In this document: one piece after another, positions 45,973 to 55,188 of the stretch | How the letters are laid out: each line of letters starts with the position of its first letter | Numbering within the stretch: position 1 is the stretch's first letter | Assembly (NCBI RefSeq): GCF_014199305.1 | Contig: NZ_JACIJK010000009.1 | Coordinates: 124,001-188,000, forward strand | Origin: Sphingomonas aerophila | GTDB taxonomy: Bacteria > Pseudomonadota > Alphaproteobacteria > Sphingomonadales > Sphingomonadaceae | Length of the DNA: 64,000 bases | Direction of reading: 5' to 3' | Notes under the pieces: model-generated | Told to the model about the DNA's origin: nothing | The model's database searches: none | The model's input: only the letters and a program-made list of their open reading frames with translations | Translations under genes and position numbers: made by a program

Positions 45973-47580
45973 TCAGCGAGCGGGGGGCAGCGGCTGTTCG
46001 GGCCGCGCTGAGCCAGTGGCCGTGACGGGCTTGGGCCCGTCCGCCGTTGCCTCCAGACTGTCGTCTCCGCCTAGCACCCGATACAACGTGGCACGGTTTG
46101 CAGCGCCGACCAGCCGGGTCGCCACCAGCAAGCGCTGGGCCGAGTAAAGCGACCTCTGGGCGTCGAGGCTCGACAGGAAGGTGTCGATCCCGCCCCGGTA
46201 GCGGGCATTGGTCAGGGTCAGAGTTTCGGACGCGGCCCGAACGCCCAGGTCGTTGGCCCGAAGCTGATCTGCCAGCGTGCCCGAACGGGCAAGCGCATCC
46301 GCCGTCTCGCGGAAGGCCGACTGGATCGAGCGCTGGTAGGTTGCGAGCAACGCGTCGCGCTGCGCTTCGGTGTACTGGACATTGGCCCGGCCCGCGCCGG
46401 CGCGGAAGATCGGGTAGCTGACGGAGGGCGCCACCGAATAGCTGAACGCGCCACCCGTGAAGAGCGAGCTCAAGGCGCTGCTCGCAAACCCGACAAGCCC
46501 GGTCAGGGAGATGCGTGGGAACAGCTCTGCGCGCGCGGCACCGATCTCCGCATTCGCAGCGCGCAACTCATATTCCGACTGCACCACGTCCGGCCGGCGC
46601 AGCAGGATGCGGCTGTCGAGGCCGGCGGGCACATCGGCCACCGTTGGCGCAGCCTGATCGATCGAGCGCGACAGCAGATTGTCGTCCACAGGTGCGCCGA
46701 CCAGGAGTTCGAGCGCGTTCTTGTCCTGCGCCACCAGCGTGCGCTGTTCGGCGAGATCGGACTGGGCGGCGGCAAGGACGGTTTGCGCCTGCGTCACGTC
46801 AGTGCGTGGGCTGATGCCGCCCTGGCGACGCGCATCGGTTAGCCGGACGCTGCTTTCCGCGACCTGAGCGGTCTGCTGCGCCACCTGTAGCAGCGTTGAG
46901 TCGGCCGCATAGTTAAGCCACGCGGTGGCGATATCGCCAACGAGCGCCAGTCGGGTCGCCCGGGCTGCCGCTTCCTGCGCGAAGTACCGGTCGAGGGCTG
47001 CCCGGCTGAGCGAGCGAATGCGGCCGAACAGGTCGAGCTCAAACGCCGTGGTGCCAAGGTCGACCTGGAAGCTGCTGCCGCCGCGCGTGCTGACGACGCT
47101 GCCGCCCGATCCTGTGCCGCCGGTGCCTGTGCCAGTCCCGACGCCACCAGTGCCCGTACCGGTTCCCGTGCCCGTTCCGGTGCCGCCCGAGCCAGTGCCA
47201 GAGTTGCCGGTGCCCGTTCCTGTCGTGCTGCCGGCGCGCGTACCGCCGCCCGAATAGCTGTAGCGAGCGGTCGCATCGAGTTGAGGCAGCAGGTCGGCAC
47301 GCTGGATGCGGTACTGCGCGCGCGCCGCCTGCACGCTGGCCGCGGCGACGCGCAGGTCGCGGTTGTTGACCAGCGCCTGCTCAATCAACCGCTGCAGCCG
47401 CGGGTCGCGGAACACCTGCCGCCAGGTCAGCGCAGGCAGCTCTGCCTCATTGGCGTGAAGATACGGATCGCCCGCCGGCCAGGATGGCGGCACCGGCAAG
47501 TCGGGCCGCACATATTTGGGAGTAAGGCTGCACGCCGACAGGCTGGCGAGCGCGAGAAGGGAACCGAAACGACGCATCAT
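45973..47580 (-). CDS. RND efflux outer-membrane lipoprotein (OprM/NodT family) with Gly-Thr repeat
   Basis: 535 residues. The lipobox LASLSAC gives a lipid anchor. The OprM/TolC pattern is seen in PALTWRQVFRDPRLQRLIEQALVNN, the helical segments, TAFELDLFGRIRSL and a second repeat with SYPIFRAGAGRANVQYTEAQR. Residues about 111-161 are an added run of GTGTG, SGG and VGTG units between beta-strand and helix, where an extracellular loop is expected. It starts inside the pump stop (ATGA) and is the last gene of the adaptor-pump-duct operon. Confidence 0.92.
   Translation of the reverse strand: MMRRFGSLLALASLSACSLTPKYVRPDLPVPPSWPAGDPYLHANEAELPALTWRQVFRDPRLQRLIEQALVNNRDLRVAAASVQAARAQYRIQRADLLPQLDATARYSYSGGGTRAGSTTGTGTGNSGTGSGGTGTGTGTGTGTGGVGTGTGTGGTGSGGSVVSTRGGSSFQVDLGTTAFELDLFGRIRSLSRAALDRYFAQEAAARATRLALVGDIATAWLNYAADSTLLQVAQQTAQVAESSVRLTDARRQGGISPRTDVTQAQTVLAAAQSDLAEQRTLVAQDKNALELLVGAPVDDNLLSRSIDQAAPTVADVPAGLDSRILLRRPDVVQSEYELRAANAEIGAARAELFPRISLTGLVGFASSALSSLFTGGAFSYSVAPSVSYPIFRAGAGRANVQYTEAQRDALLATYQRSIQSAFRETADALARSGTLADQLRANDLGVRAASETLTLTNARYRGGIDTFLSSLDAQRSLYSAQRLLVATRLVGAANRATLYRVLGGDDSLEATADGPKPVTATGSARPEQPLPPAR
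47098..47250 (-). repeat. GGT/ACC-type codon repeat in the RND outer-membrane gene
   Basis: About 150 bases made of short Gly-Thr coding units (GGN ACN), tandem and imperfect. Such a tract can expand or contract in frame; it encodes the extra loop described for the gene. Confidence 0.8.
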
Positions 47581-50500
47581 GCACCCTCTGGCGCAGGCAG
47601 CGCCGCGCGTGACGGGGGCGGGGGAAGTTGTGGTGGCGGCGGACCGTCACCGCCCCCGTGGGAATTGCCATCGCCGCCCTCGTCGTCGGGATGGCGCTTC
47701 ACGGGCTTGCCACGCAGCCGGGCCATGCCGTCGCGCACGCCGCGTCGCACCAGGACGAAGAAGAGCGGGATGTAGAAGATCGCGAGGAACGTCGCGGTCA
47801 GCATGCCCCCGATCACCGCAGTACCGATCGCAATCCGGCTGTTGGCGCCCGCGCCGGTCGAAACGGCCAGCGGGAACACGCCGAAGATGAAGGCGAACGA
47901 GGTCATCAGGATCGGCCGCAGCCGGATGCGAGCCGCCTCCAGCGCGGCGTCGATCACACGCTTGCCACTGCGTTCGGCCTGTTCGGCGAATTCGATCATC
48001 AGGATCGCGTTCTTGGACGCCAGGCCCATCGTGGTGAGCAGCCCGATCTGTAGGTATACGTCGTTGATCAGCCCGCGCAGGGTCACGAACGCGACTGCCC
48101 CGACCAGCCCCAGCGGAATGATGAGCAGCACGGCGAACGGGATCGACCAGCTTTCGTACAGGGCGGCGAGGCACAGGAAGACGACCAGCAAGGACAGGCC
48201 ATACAGGATCGGCGCCTGACCCGAGGACAGCCGCTCCTGGAAGGACAGCCCAGACCAGGCGACGCTGGTGCCCGGGATCTGAGCCGCCAGCTGCGCCATC
48301 CGCTCCATCGCGTCGCCCGAGCTTTGGCCCGGTGCGGCGGATCCCTGGAATTCATAGGACGGGATGCCGTTGAACCGGGACAGGGTCGTCGGTGCCTGTG
48401 ACCAGCCGGTCTGCGCAAAGGACGAGAAGGGTGCCATCTGCCCGTTGCTGCCGCGCACGAACCATTGCGACAGGTCTTCAGGCTTCGAGCGGTAGGGAGC
48501 GTCACCCTGGACATAGACCCGTTTGACGCGACCACGATCCACGAAGTCGTTGACGTAGCTGCCGCCCCAGGCGGTCGATAGGGTGGAGTTCACATTCGCC
48601 TGGGTCAGCCCCAGCGTGCTCAACTTCTGCTGGTCCACATCGATCTTCAGAGTCGCGACGTCAGGCAGCTCGGTCAGGCGAACGGCCGCAAGCTTGGGAT
48701 CGTTGCTGGCGAGCGCCAGCAGCTTGTCGCGCGCAGCCCCGAAGGCCTCTTGTGACATGCCGCTGGAATTCTGCAGCTCCATGGTGAAGCCGTTCGATTG
48801 GCCGAGGCCGCGCACCGCTGGCGGCACGAGCGCATAGACCCGCGCGTCGCGAAGATGGGAGAAGGCGGCAGAAGCGCGGCCGGTGATCGCGTCGGCGGTG
48901 TTTTCCTTGCCCTTGCGATCCGCCCAGTCGGTCAGCGCCAGGAAGCCCTGGCCCGTGTTCTGGCCGCTGGTGCCGCCACCGCCGCCGCCAGCGACGGTGA
49001 ACATCGTCTTGGTGTTCGCGCCCTCATACTTACGGAAATACTGCTCCACCTGACGCTGCACCTCCGTGGTGCGGTTCTGGGTCGCACCGGCGGGAAGCTG
49101 GAACTGCACAATGGCGCCCCCCTGGTCCTCCGTCGGCAGGAATCCGGTCGGCAGGCGCAGGAACAGCACCACCAGCAGCGCGACGCACCCAGCATAGATC
49201 AGCAGAAACAGCCACCTGCGGTCGATGATCCACCGCACCGTGTTTCGGTAGCGTTCGCTCAGCCGGTCAAAGCCGGTGTTGAACTTGTCGCGCGCGACCT
49301 TGAAGAAGTGCGCCACCTTGGGGAAGCGGCGACCCAGCCAGCTGTCTTCGATCTCATGCTCGTCGCCATTGCGCTTCTTCTGCTTGAGCAGGTGGGAGGT
49401 CAGCGCAGGCGACAGGATCAGGGCGACCAGCACCGACAACACCATCGCGGATACGATGGTGAGCGAGAACTGACGGTAGATCACGCCGGTAGATCCGCCA
49501 AAGAAGGCCATGGGCAGGAACACCGCCGACAGCACCAGCGCGATGGCGACCAATGCTACCGTGATCTCGTCCATCGACTTGATGGTCGCCTCACGCGGGG
49601 TGAGGGAGGGGTCCTCCTCCATCAAGCGTTCGACATTCTCGACGACGACGATCGCATCGTCGACCAGCAGGCCGATCGCGAGCACCAGCCCGAACAGCGT
49701 CAGCGTGTTGATGGAAAAACCGGCGAGGTAGAACACGGCAAAGGTGCCAAGCAGCACCACCGGCACCGCGATCGCCGGGATCAGGGTCGCGCGCCAGCTT
49801 TGCAGAAACACGAACATGACGATGACGACGAGGATGATCGCCTCGATCAGCGTCTTCACCACGTCTTCGATCGACAGCTTGATAAAGTCGGTCGCATCGT
49901 TGGCGTAGGCGACCTTGAACCCTGCGGGGAACGACTTTGCCGCCTGGTTGATCTGTGCCTTCACCAACTCGGCGGTTTCGAGCGCGTCGGCGCCCGGCGC
50001 GAGCAGCACCGCGATACCGGCGCCGGGGTGCTGGTTGACGCGGCTGACCGCGGCATAGCTTTCGGCGCCGAGTTCGATGCGCGCAACGTCCTTCATGCGG
50101 ACGCTAGCGCCGTTAGGCTGCGTCTTCAGGATGATGTTGGCGAATTGTTCGGGTGTTTGCAGGCGCGACTGAGCCGTCACCGTCGCGTTAAGATACTGGT
50201 CGCGCGGAGAAGGAAGACCGCCCAGTTCACCGGCCGCGACTTCGGTATTCTGAGCCTGGATTGCCGCGGTGATGTCGCTGGGGATCAGCTGAAAGCTCGC
50301 GAGCTGGGTCGGGTTCAGCCAGATGCGCATCGCATATTGCGATCCGAAGACGTTGGTATCGCCAACGCCCTGGATGCGGCCGAGCGGGTCCTGGAGGTTG
50401 GACACCAGATAGTCGGACACGTCCTGGTTCGTGCGCTGGTCGGTTTCGTCATACACGCCGACGATCAACAGGAAGTCCGGATTGGACTTGCGGACGATCA

Positions 50501-50882
50501 GCCCCTGCTGCTGCACCTGCTGTGGCAGCCGGGGCAGGGCCTGTTGCACCTGGTTCTGGACCTGAACCTGCGCGATGTCGGGATCGGTTCCCTTGTTGAA
50601 GGTGGCGGTGATCGTCACCTGCCCGCGCGAGGACGAGGAGGAACTGAAGTAAAGCAGGCCGTCGATGCCGGTCAGCGATTGTTCGACAACCTGGGTGACG
50701 CTGTTCTGGATGGTCGTCGCGGACGCACCGGGGAAGGTCGCGCGGATCGTGACCTGCGGCGGCGCGACGTCCGGATATTGGGCGATCGGCAGGCCCATGA
50801 TGCCGCCGACGCCGGCCAACATGACGATGATGGCCAGCACCCATGCAAAGATGGGCCGGTCAATGAAGATGCGCGACATCAT
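47577..50882 (-). CDS. RND multidrug efflux pump, AcrB/MexB (HAE1) family
   Basis: 1101 residues against about 1050 for AcrB. N-terminal RPIFAWVLAIIVMLAGVGGI, the porter domains, and the proton relay LLVDDAIVVVENVER in TM4 are present, and the twelve-span layout is complete. The C-terminal tail of about 50 residues is unusual: DDEGGDGNSHGGGDG, then a proline run. A poly-Ser (SSSSSS) and a poly-Gly (GGGGGG) run also occur in periplasmic parts. First or second ATG (50882/50879) can be the start. The adaptor gene ends 6 bp upstream. Confidence 0.96.
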   Translation of the reverse strand: MMSRIFIDRPIFAWVLAIIVMLAGVGGIMGLPIAQYPDVAPPQVTIRATFPGASATTIQNSVTQVVEQSLTGIDGLLYFSSSSSSRGQVTITATFNKGTDPDIAQVQVQNQVQQALPRLPQQVQQQGLIVRKSNPDFLLIVGVYDETDQRTNQDVSDYLVSNLQDPLGRIQGVGDTNVFGSQYAMRIWLNPTQLASFQLIPSDITAAIQAQNTEVAAGELGGLPSPRDQYLNATVTAQSRLQTPEQFANIILKTQPNGASVRMKDVARIELGAESYAAVSRVNQHPGAGIAVLLAPGADALETAELVKAQINQAAKSFPAGFKVAYANDATDFIKLSIEDVVKTLIEAIILVVIVMFVFLQSWRATLIPAIAVPVVLLGTFAVFYLAGFSINTLTLFGLVLAIGLLVDDAIVVVENVERLMEEDPSLTPREATIKSMDEITVALVAIALVLSAVFLPMAFFGGSTGVIYRQFSLTIVSAMVLSVLVALILSPALTSHLLKQKKRNGDEHEIEDSWLGRRFPKVAHFFKVARDKFNTGFDRLSERYRNTVRWIIDRRWLFLLIYAGCVALLVVLFLRLPTGFLPTEDQGGAIVQFQLPAGATQNRTTEVQRQVEQYFRKYEGANTKTMFTVAGGGGGGTSGQNTGQGFLALTDWADRKGKENTADAITGRASAAFSHLRDARVYALVPPAVRGLGQSNGFTMELQNSSGMSQEAFGAARDKLLALASNDPKLAAVRLTELPDVATLKIDVDQQKLSTLGLTQANVNSTLSTAWGGSYVNDFVDRGRVKRVYVQGDAPYRSKPEDLSQWFVRGSNGQMAPFSSFAQTGWSQAPTTLSRFNGIPSYEFQGSAAPGQSSGDAMERMAQLAAQIPGTSVAWSGLSFQERLSSGQAPILYGLSLLVVFLCLAALYESWSIPFAVLLIIPLGLVGAVAFVTLRGLINDVYLQIGLLTTMGLASKNAILMIEFAEQAERSGKRVIDAALEAARIRLRPILMTSFAFIFGVFPLAVSTGAGANSRIAIGTAVIGGMLTATFLAIFYIPLFFVLVRRGVRDGMARLRGKPVKRHPDDEGGDGNSHGGGDGPPPPQLPPPPSRAALPAPEGA

Positions 50883-50888
50883 GAGCGG

Positions 50889-52145
50889 TCAGCCGGCCTT
50901 GCTCTGGCCGCTCGACTGGCCGCCCTCCGACCCGCCCGATCCGCCACCTTTGCCGTCACCCTGCGGCGGCGCGATCTGCTGATTCTGGTTGGCGGGAACA
51001 GGCTTGATGCCCTGGCCCGCGCGCAGCTTGCTCAGGCCCTGCGTGATGACGCGGTCCCCTTCCTTCAGGCCGGCGGTCACTACCCAATATGGCCCCTGTA
51101 CCCGCTGCGCCGTCACGGTGCGCTGCACCGCCTTGTCACCCGGACCGACGACCATGACCGTCGCGTTGCCCTTGGGATCGCGGGTGACAGCCTGTTGCGG
51201 AACAAGGAAGGCGCGGGTGTTGATCGCCTGGGCAAAGCTTGCCCGCACGAACATGCCCGGGAGCAACAGCCCCTGCGGATTGGGGAAGCGGGCGCGCAGG
51301 GTCACGGTGCCGGTCGCCTGATCCACCACGGCTTCGGAGAATTCGACGGTTCCGGTCTGGCCATAGTCGCTGCCGTCACCGAGCTTCAGCCGCACGACGG
51401 CCCGCGTCGGGACCAGGCCGTCGCTGCTGAGGGCGCGCCGCAGCGACAGGAGATCGTTGGCGGACTGCTGAATGTCCACAAACATGGGGTCGAGCCGCTG
51501 GATCTGGGCAAGCGGGTCGGTCTGGCTGGCAGACACCAGCGCACCGACGGTGAACAGCGACCGACCGATCCGCCCGGTGATCGGGGCCGGCACGGTGGTG
51601 AAGCCGAGATTGACGCGAGCGGTCTGCAACTGCGCGTTGGTCTGCGCCACCGATGCGCTTGCCTGTCGCGCCTGTGCGATGGCGTTGGTCAGTTCCTGCT
51701 TGGACACCGCCTCGATCTGGGCGAGCGGGCGATAGCGTTCGGCCTGGATCCGGGTCGCTTCGGCATTGGCCTGCGCGCTCAGCACGTTGGCGCGCGCTTC
51801 GTTGACCGCGGCGCGGTAGACGCGGGGGTCGATCTCGTAAAGCGGCTGGCCCTGGCGAACCAGCGACCCTTCTGTGAAGAAGCGCCGCCGGATGATGCCG
51901 TTCACCTGCGGGCGCACGTCCGAGCTTTCAAAGGCGGCGGTTCGGCCCGACAACTCGCTGGTGAGCGCGGCGCTGGTCGGTCGCACGACGACAAAGCCGA
52001 CCTCCGGCGTTCCCTGGCCGGGCTGTCCGCTGCGGCCGGCGCCGCCCTTCTGCTGGCCCTGTTCGCCGCCGCTGCAACCGGCAAGAAGAGCGGCCGTCAG
52101 CACAATGGCAGCGCCACAACGGCGAGAATAGCTAGACAACGGCAA
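50889..52145 (-). CDS. RND periplasmic adaptor lipoprotein (AcrA/MexA family)
   Basis: 418 residues. The start is a TTG at 52145, set by AGGAG five bases upstream on the minus strand; it gives a signal peptide with lipobox LTAALLAGC. The adaptor domains run from RPQVNGIIRRRFFTEGSLVRQGQPLYEID (lipoyl) through an alpha-hairpin to a beta barrel and membrane-proximal domain. The tail is Gly/Ser-rich (GGGSGGSEGGQSSGQS). It is the first gene of the RND operon, divergent from rpiA. Confidence 0.92.
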   Translation of the reverse strand: MPLSSYSRRCGAAIVLTAALLAGCSGGEQGQQKGGAGRSGQPGQGTPEVGFVVVRPTSAALTSELSGRTAAFESSDVRPQVNGIIRRRFFTEGSLVRQGQPLYEIDPRVYRAAVNEARANVLSAQANAEATRIQAERYRPLAQIEAVSKQELTNAIAQARQASASVAQTNAQLQTARVNLGFTTVPAPITGRIGRSLFTVGALVSASQTDPLAQIQRLDPMFVDIQQSANDLLSLRRALSSDGLVPTRAVVRLKLGDGSDYGQTGTVEFSEAVVDQATGTVTLRARFPNPQGLLLPGMFVRASFAQAINTRAFLVPQQAVTRDPKGNATVMVVGPGDKAVQRTVTAQRVQGPYWVVTAGLKEGDRVITQGLSKLRAGQGIKPVPANQNQQIAPPQGDGKGGGSGGSEGGQSSGQSKAG

Positions 52146-52210
52146 CGGTACTCCTGCCCGAGATGAAGTTAGGCGGCGACCGCGTCCGCAGACCGCGGAA
52201 ATGCACTCCG

Positions 52211-52267
52211 CTGCAATTGGTTGCAGTTGCTGACCTATATAATTTCCGGCCTGCATTGGGGTTGCAC
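52211..52267. promoter_or_regulatory. Divergent control region with paired operator-like repeats
   Basis: CTGCAA-TTGG-TTGCAG (52211-52226) is a perfect 6-bp inverted repeat; a related copy, CTGCATTGGGGTTGCAC (52251-52267), lies 40 bp away. Between them is the AT-rich core TATATAAT (52236-52243), which contains a perfect TATAAT on the plus strand. The arrangement suits a repressor of the RND operon or rpiA, but no repressor gene is adjacent. Confidence 0.5.
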
Positions 52268-52296
52268 TTTTGCGCGGTTCGGGGCGTGTAGCTGGC

Positions 52297-52971
52297 ATGC
52301 AGGATGACGACAAGCGAAGCGCGGCTGAAGCGGCGGTGAACGAAGTGGCCGACGGGATGCTGCTGGGGCTGGGTACCGGTTCCACCGCTGCGCATTTCAT
52401 TCGGGCGCTGGCGGCGCGGCGGCTGGCCGTGACCACGGTTGCGACCTCCGATGCGAGCGCGGCACTCGCGCGTTCGCTCGGTCTGCCGGTGCGCGACTTC
52501 GCCGAGGTCGCACGAGTCGATCTTACCGTCGATGGTGTGGACGAAGTCGATGCGACCTGCCGCGCGATCAAGGGCGCGGGCGGCGCGATGGTGAGGGAAA
52601 AGATCGTTGCGTCAGCGTCGACCCGCATGATCGCCATCGCCGACGGGTCGAAGCGTGTGGAGCAACTCGGTACCGCGGCGCTGCCGGTTGAGGTGTTGCC
52701 CTTCGCCCGTGCTTTCGTGGAAGATCAGGTAAGGGCACTGGGGCTGGTTCCGGAATTGCGGCGCGCCGGTGATGGCGAGGCGTATCTGACCGATCAGCAC
52801 AATCTGGTGCTCGACTGCACCGGCGTGCTCGGGCAGGCTTTGGAGCCGCTCGCGGTGGCGCTGGACGCGACACCGGGGGTCGTTGGCCATGGGCTGTTCC
52901 TTGCCGAAATCGATCTCGCCCTGATTGCCACGTCGGGCCAGGTCATCCGGCTGGAGCGGAATACAGGTTAG
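52297..52971 (+). CDS. rpiA: Ribose-5-phosphate isomerase A
   Basis: 224 residues interconverting ribose-5-phosphate and ribulose-5-phosphate. The family motifs LGTGSTAAHFIRAL, VDGVDEVD, KGAGGAMVREKIVAS and the late FLAEIDLALIATSG segment are present, with the catalytic Asp/Glu/Lys set. The start is the ATG at 52297; an upstream ATG at 52270 is possible. Heads a run of sugar-phosphate genes on the same strand. Confidence 0.96.
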   Translation: MQDDDKRSAAEAAVNEVADGMLLGLGTGSTAAHFIRALAARRLAVTTVATSDASAALARSLGLPVRDFAEVARVDLTVDGVDEVDATCRAIKGAGGAMVREKIVASASTRMIAIADGSKRVEQLGTAALPVEVLPFARAFVEDQVRALGLVPELRRAGDGEAYLTDQHNLVLDCTGVLGQALEPLAVALDATPGVVGHGLFLAEIDLALIATSGQVIRLERNTG

Positions 52972-52986
52972 CGCTACCACCCCATT

Positions 52987-53027
52987 GTTGCCGCCCGACT
53001 TGCAAGCGCGTAAGTCGGCGCGGCAAC
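52987..53027 (+). other. Long hairpin between rpiA and tkt
   Basis: A 15-bp stem with one bulged G (52987-53001 with 53012-53027) occupies much of the 108-bp gap. There is no T-tract; it may be a processing or factor-dependent termination site, or part of the tkt leader. Confidence 0.45.
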
Positions 53028-53079
53028 CCAAGCGGGCGCGTGCGCGTTCGGATCGAGACAGCGGAGCACAGTCACTTTC

Positions 53080-55188
53080 ATGGCCGACATCGATACTTCC
53101 ACGCCCGCCGCGCAGACCGCGGTTCACGAGGACGGCAGCCCGGAGCGGCTGGCCATCGACACCATTCGTACGCTCAGCATGGACGCTGTGCAGGCGGCAA
53201 ACTCGGGCCACCCGGGTACGCCCATGGCATTGGCGCCGGTTGGGCACACGATCTGGACCAAGTTCCTGCGCTATGACCCGACGCGTCCCGACTGGCCGAA
53301 CCGCGACCGGTTCGTGCTGTCCGTGGGTCATGCGTCCATGCTGCTCTACAGCCTGATCCACCTCGCCGGGATCGAGGAAATAGACGCTGACGGCAACAAG
53401 ACGGGCAAGGAGGCGGTCAGCCTCGACGACATCAAGGGCTTTCGCCAGCTGTCCTCCAAGACGCCGGGCCACCCTGAATACCGACACACCACGGGCGTCG
53501 AGACCACCACGGGGCCGCTGGGCGCTGGTTGCGGCAACTCGGTCGGCATGGCGATGGCGGAGCGCTGGCTTGCCGCGCGCTATAATCGCGAAGGCTTCCA
53601 GCTGTTCGACCACGACGTGTACGTCCTGTGCGGCGATGGCGACATGCAGGAAGGCGTGGCGGCCGAGGCGGCGAGCCTTGCCGGCCACCTGAAGCTGTCC
53701 AACCTGTGCTGGCTGTACGATTCCAACCACATCTCGATCGAGGGCGATACCGCGCTTTCCTTCGACGAGGATGTGGGCAAGCGGTTCGAAGCCTATGGCT
53801 GGAACGTGCTGCACGTGAACGATGCAAACGACGTTGGCGCGCTGACGGCGGCGCTCGACTCGTTCAAGCAGACGGACGACAAGCCGACCTTCATCGTGGT
53901 CCATTCGATCATCGGTTGGGGCAGCCCCAAGGCGGGTAGCGAGAAGGCGCATGGCGAGCCGCTGGGTGCCGACAACATCCGCGCGACCAAGAAGGCGTAT
54001 GGCTGGCCCGAGGACAAGGACTTCTATGTCCCTGATGGCGTGCCCGAGGGCTTCCGCGAGGCGATGCGGAAGAACGGGTTCCAGCGCCGCGACGACTGGG
54101 ACGCTATGCTGGTCCGCTATGGCAAGGAATACCCGGAGCTCGCGGCAGAGTTGGACCTGCTGCTGCGCGACAAGCTGCCCGAGGGCTGGGATGCGGACAT
54201 CCCGGTCTTCCCGGCTGATGCCAAGGGCGTTGCCAGCCGCGACTCGGGTGGCAAGGTGCTCAACGCCATTGCCAACCGCGTGCCGTGGCTGATCGGCGGT
54301 TCGGCGGACCTGTCACCATCGACCAAGACCGACATCAAGGGTGCCGACTCCTTCGAGGCGAGCAACTATGGCGGCCGCAACTTCCACTTCGGCGTGCGCG
54401 AGCACGGCATGGGCGCGGTGGTGAACGGCATGACGCTGAGCCACGTGCGTGGCTATGGCTCAACCTTCCTGGTGTTCGCCGACTATATGCGCCCGCCGAT
54501 CCGCCTGTCGGCGATCATGGAGCTGGCAAGCGTATGGGTGTTCACCCATGACTCGATCGGCGTGGGCGAGGATGGCCCGACCCACCAGCCGATCGAGCAA
54601 CTCGCGTCGCTGCGCGCCATTCCGGGGCTCGACACGATCCGTCCGGGCGATGCGAACGAAGTCGCTTATGCTTGGCGTGCGGCGCTGGAGGATGCCTCCC
54701 GCCCGACCGCGCTGATCTTCTCGCGCCAGGCGCTGCCGACGCTCGACCGTGAGAAATATGCGGGGGCGGAAGGCGTGCTGAAGGGGGCCTATGTGCTCGC
54801 CGACAGCGACGGCGAGCCGGAGGTGATCCTGATGGCGACCGGGTCGGAGCTGGCCATGGTCGTGGACGCGCACGAGAAGCTGCGGGCCGAGGGCGTGAAG
54901 AGCCGGGTCGTTTCGATCCCAAGCTGGTATCGCTTCGAATTGCAGGACCAGGCCTATCGCGATGCGGTACTGCCGCCTGCGGCCAAGGCGCGGTTGGCCG
55001 TGGAGATGGCCGGCGAGATGGGCTGGCATCGTTATGTCGGTAGTCATGGCGACACGATCACCATGTCGACCTTTGGTGCCTCCGCCCCCATATCCAAATT
55101 GCAGGACAAGTACGGCTTCACCGTCGACAACGTCGTTGCAAAGGCCAAGGCGCTGATTGCCGAGGCCGCCTCGACCGATAAGGAATGA
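53080..55188 (+). CDS. tkt: Transketolase
   Basis: 702 residues, a TPP enzyme moving two-carbon units in the pentose phosphate pathway. GHPGTPMALAPVGHTIW, the TPP/Mg motif around YVLCGDGDMQEGVAAEA...CWLYDSNHIS and the DSIGVGEDGPTHQPIEQLASLRA region are intact. The first 20 residues are an extra disordered extension. Its TGA overlaps the tal ATG, so both non-oxidative-branch enzymes are coupled. Confidence 0.97.
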   Translation: MADIDTSTPAAQTAVHEDGSPERLAIDTIRTLSMDAVQAANSGHPGTPMALAPVGHTIWTKFLRYDPTRPDWPNRDRFVLSVGHASMLLYSLIHLAGIEEIDADGNKTGKEAVSLDDIKGFRQLSSKTPGHPEYRHTTGVETTTGPLGAGCGNSVGMAMAERWLAARYNREGFQLFDHDVYVLCGDGDMQEGVAAEAASLAGHLKLSNLCWLYDSNHISIEGDTALSFDEDVGKRFEAYGWNVLHVNDANDVGALTAALDSFKQTDDKPTFIVVHSIIGWGSPKAGSEKAHGEPLGADNIRATKKAYGWPEDKDFYVPDGVPEGFREAMRKNGFQRRDDWDAMLVRYGKEYPELAAELDLLLRDKLPEGWDADIPVFPADAKGVASRDSGGKVLNAIANRVPWLIGGSADLSPSTKTDIKGADSFEASNYGGRNFHFGVREHGMGAVVNGMTLSHVRGYGSTFLVFADYMRPPIRLSAIMELASVWVFTHDSIGVGEDGPTHQPIEQLASLRAIPGLDTIRPGDANEVAYAWRAALEDASRPTALIFSRQALPTLDREKYAGAEGVLKGAYVLADSDGEPEVILMATGSELAMVVDAHEKLRAEGVKSRVVSIPSWYRFELQDQAYRDAVLPPAAKARLAVEMAGEMGWHRYVGSHGDTITMSTFGASAPISKLQDKYGFTVDNVVAKAKALIAEAASTDKE

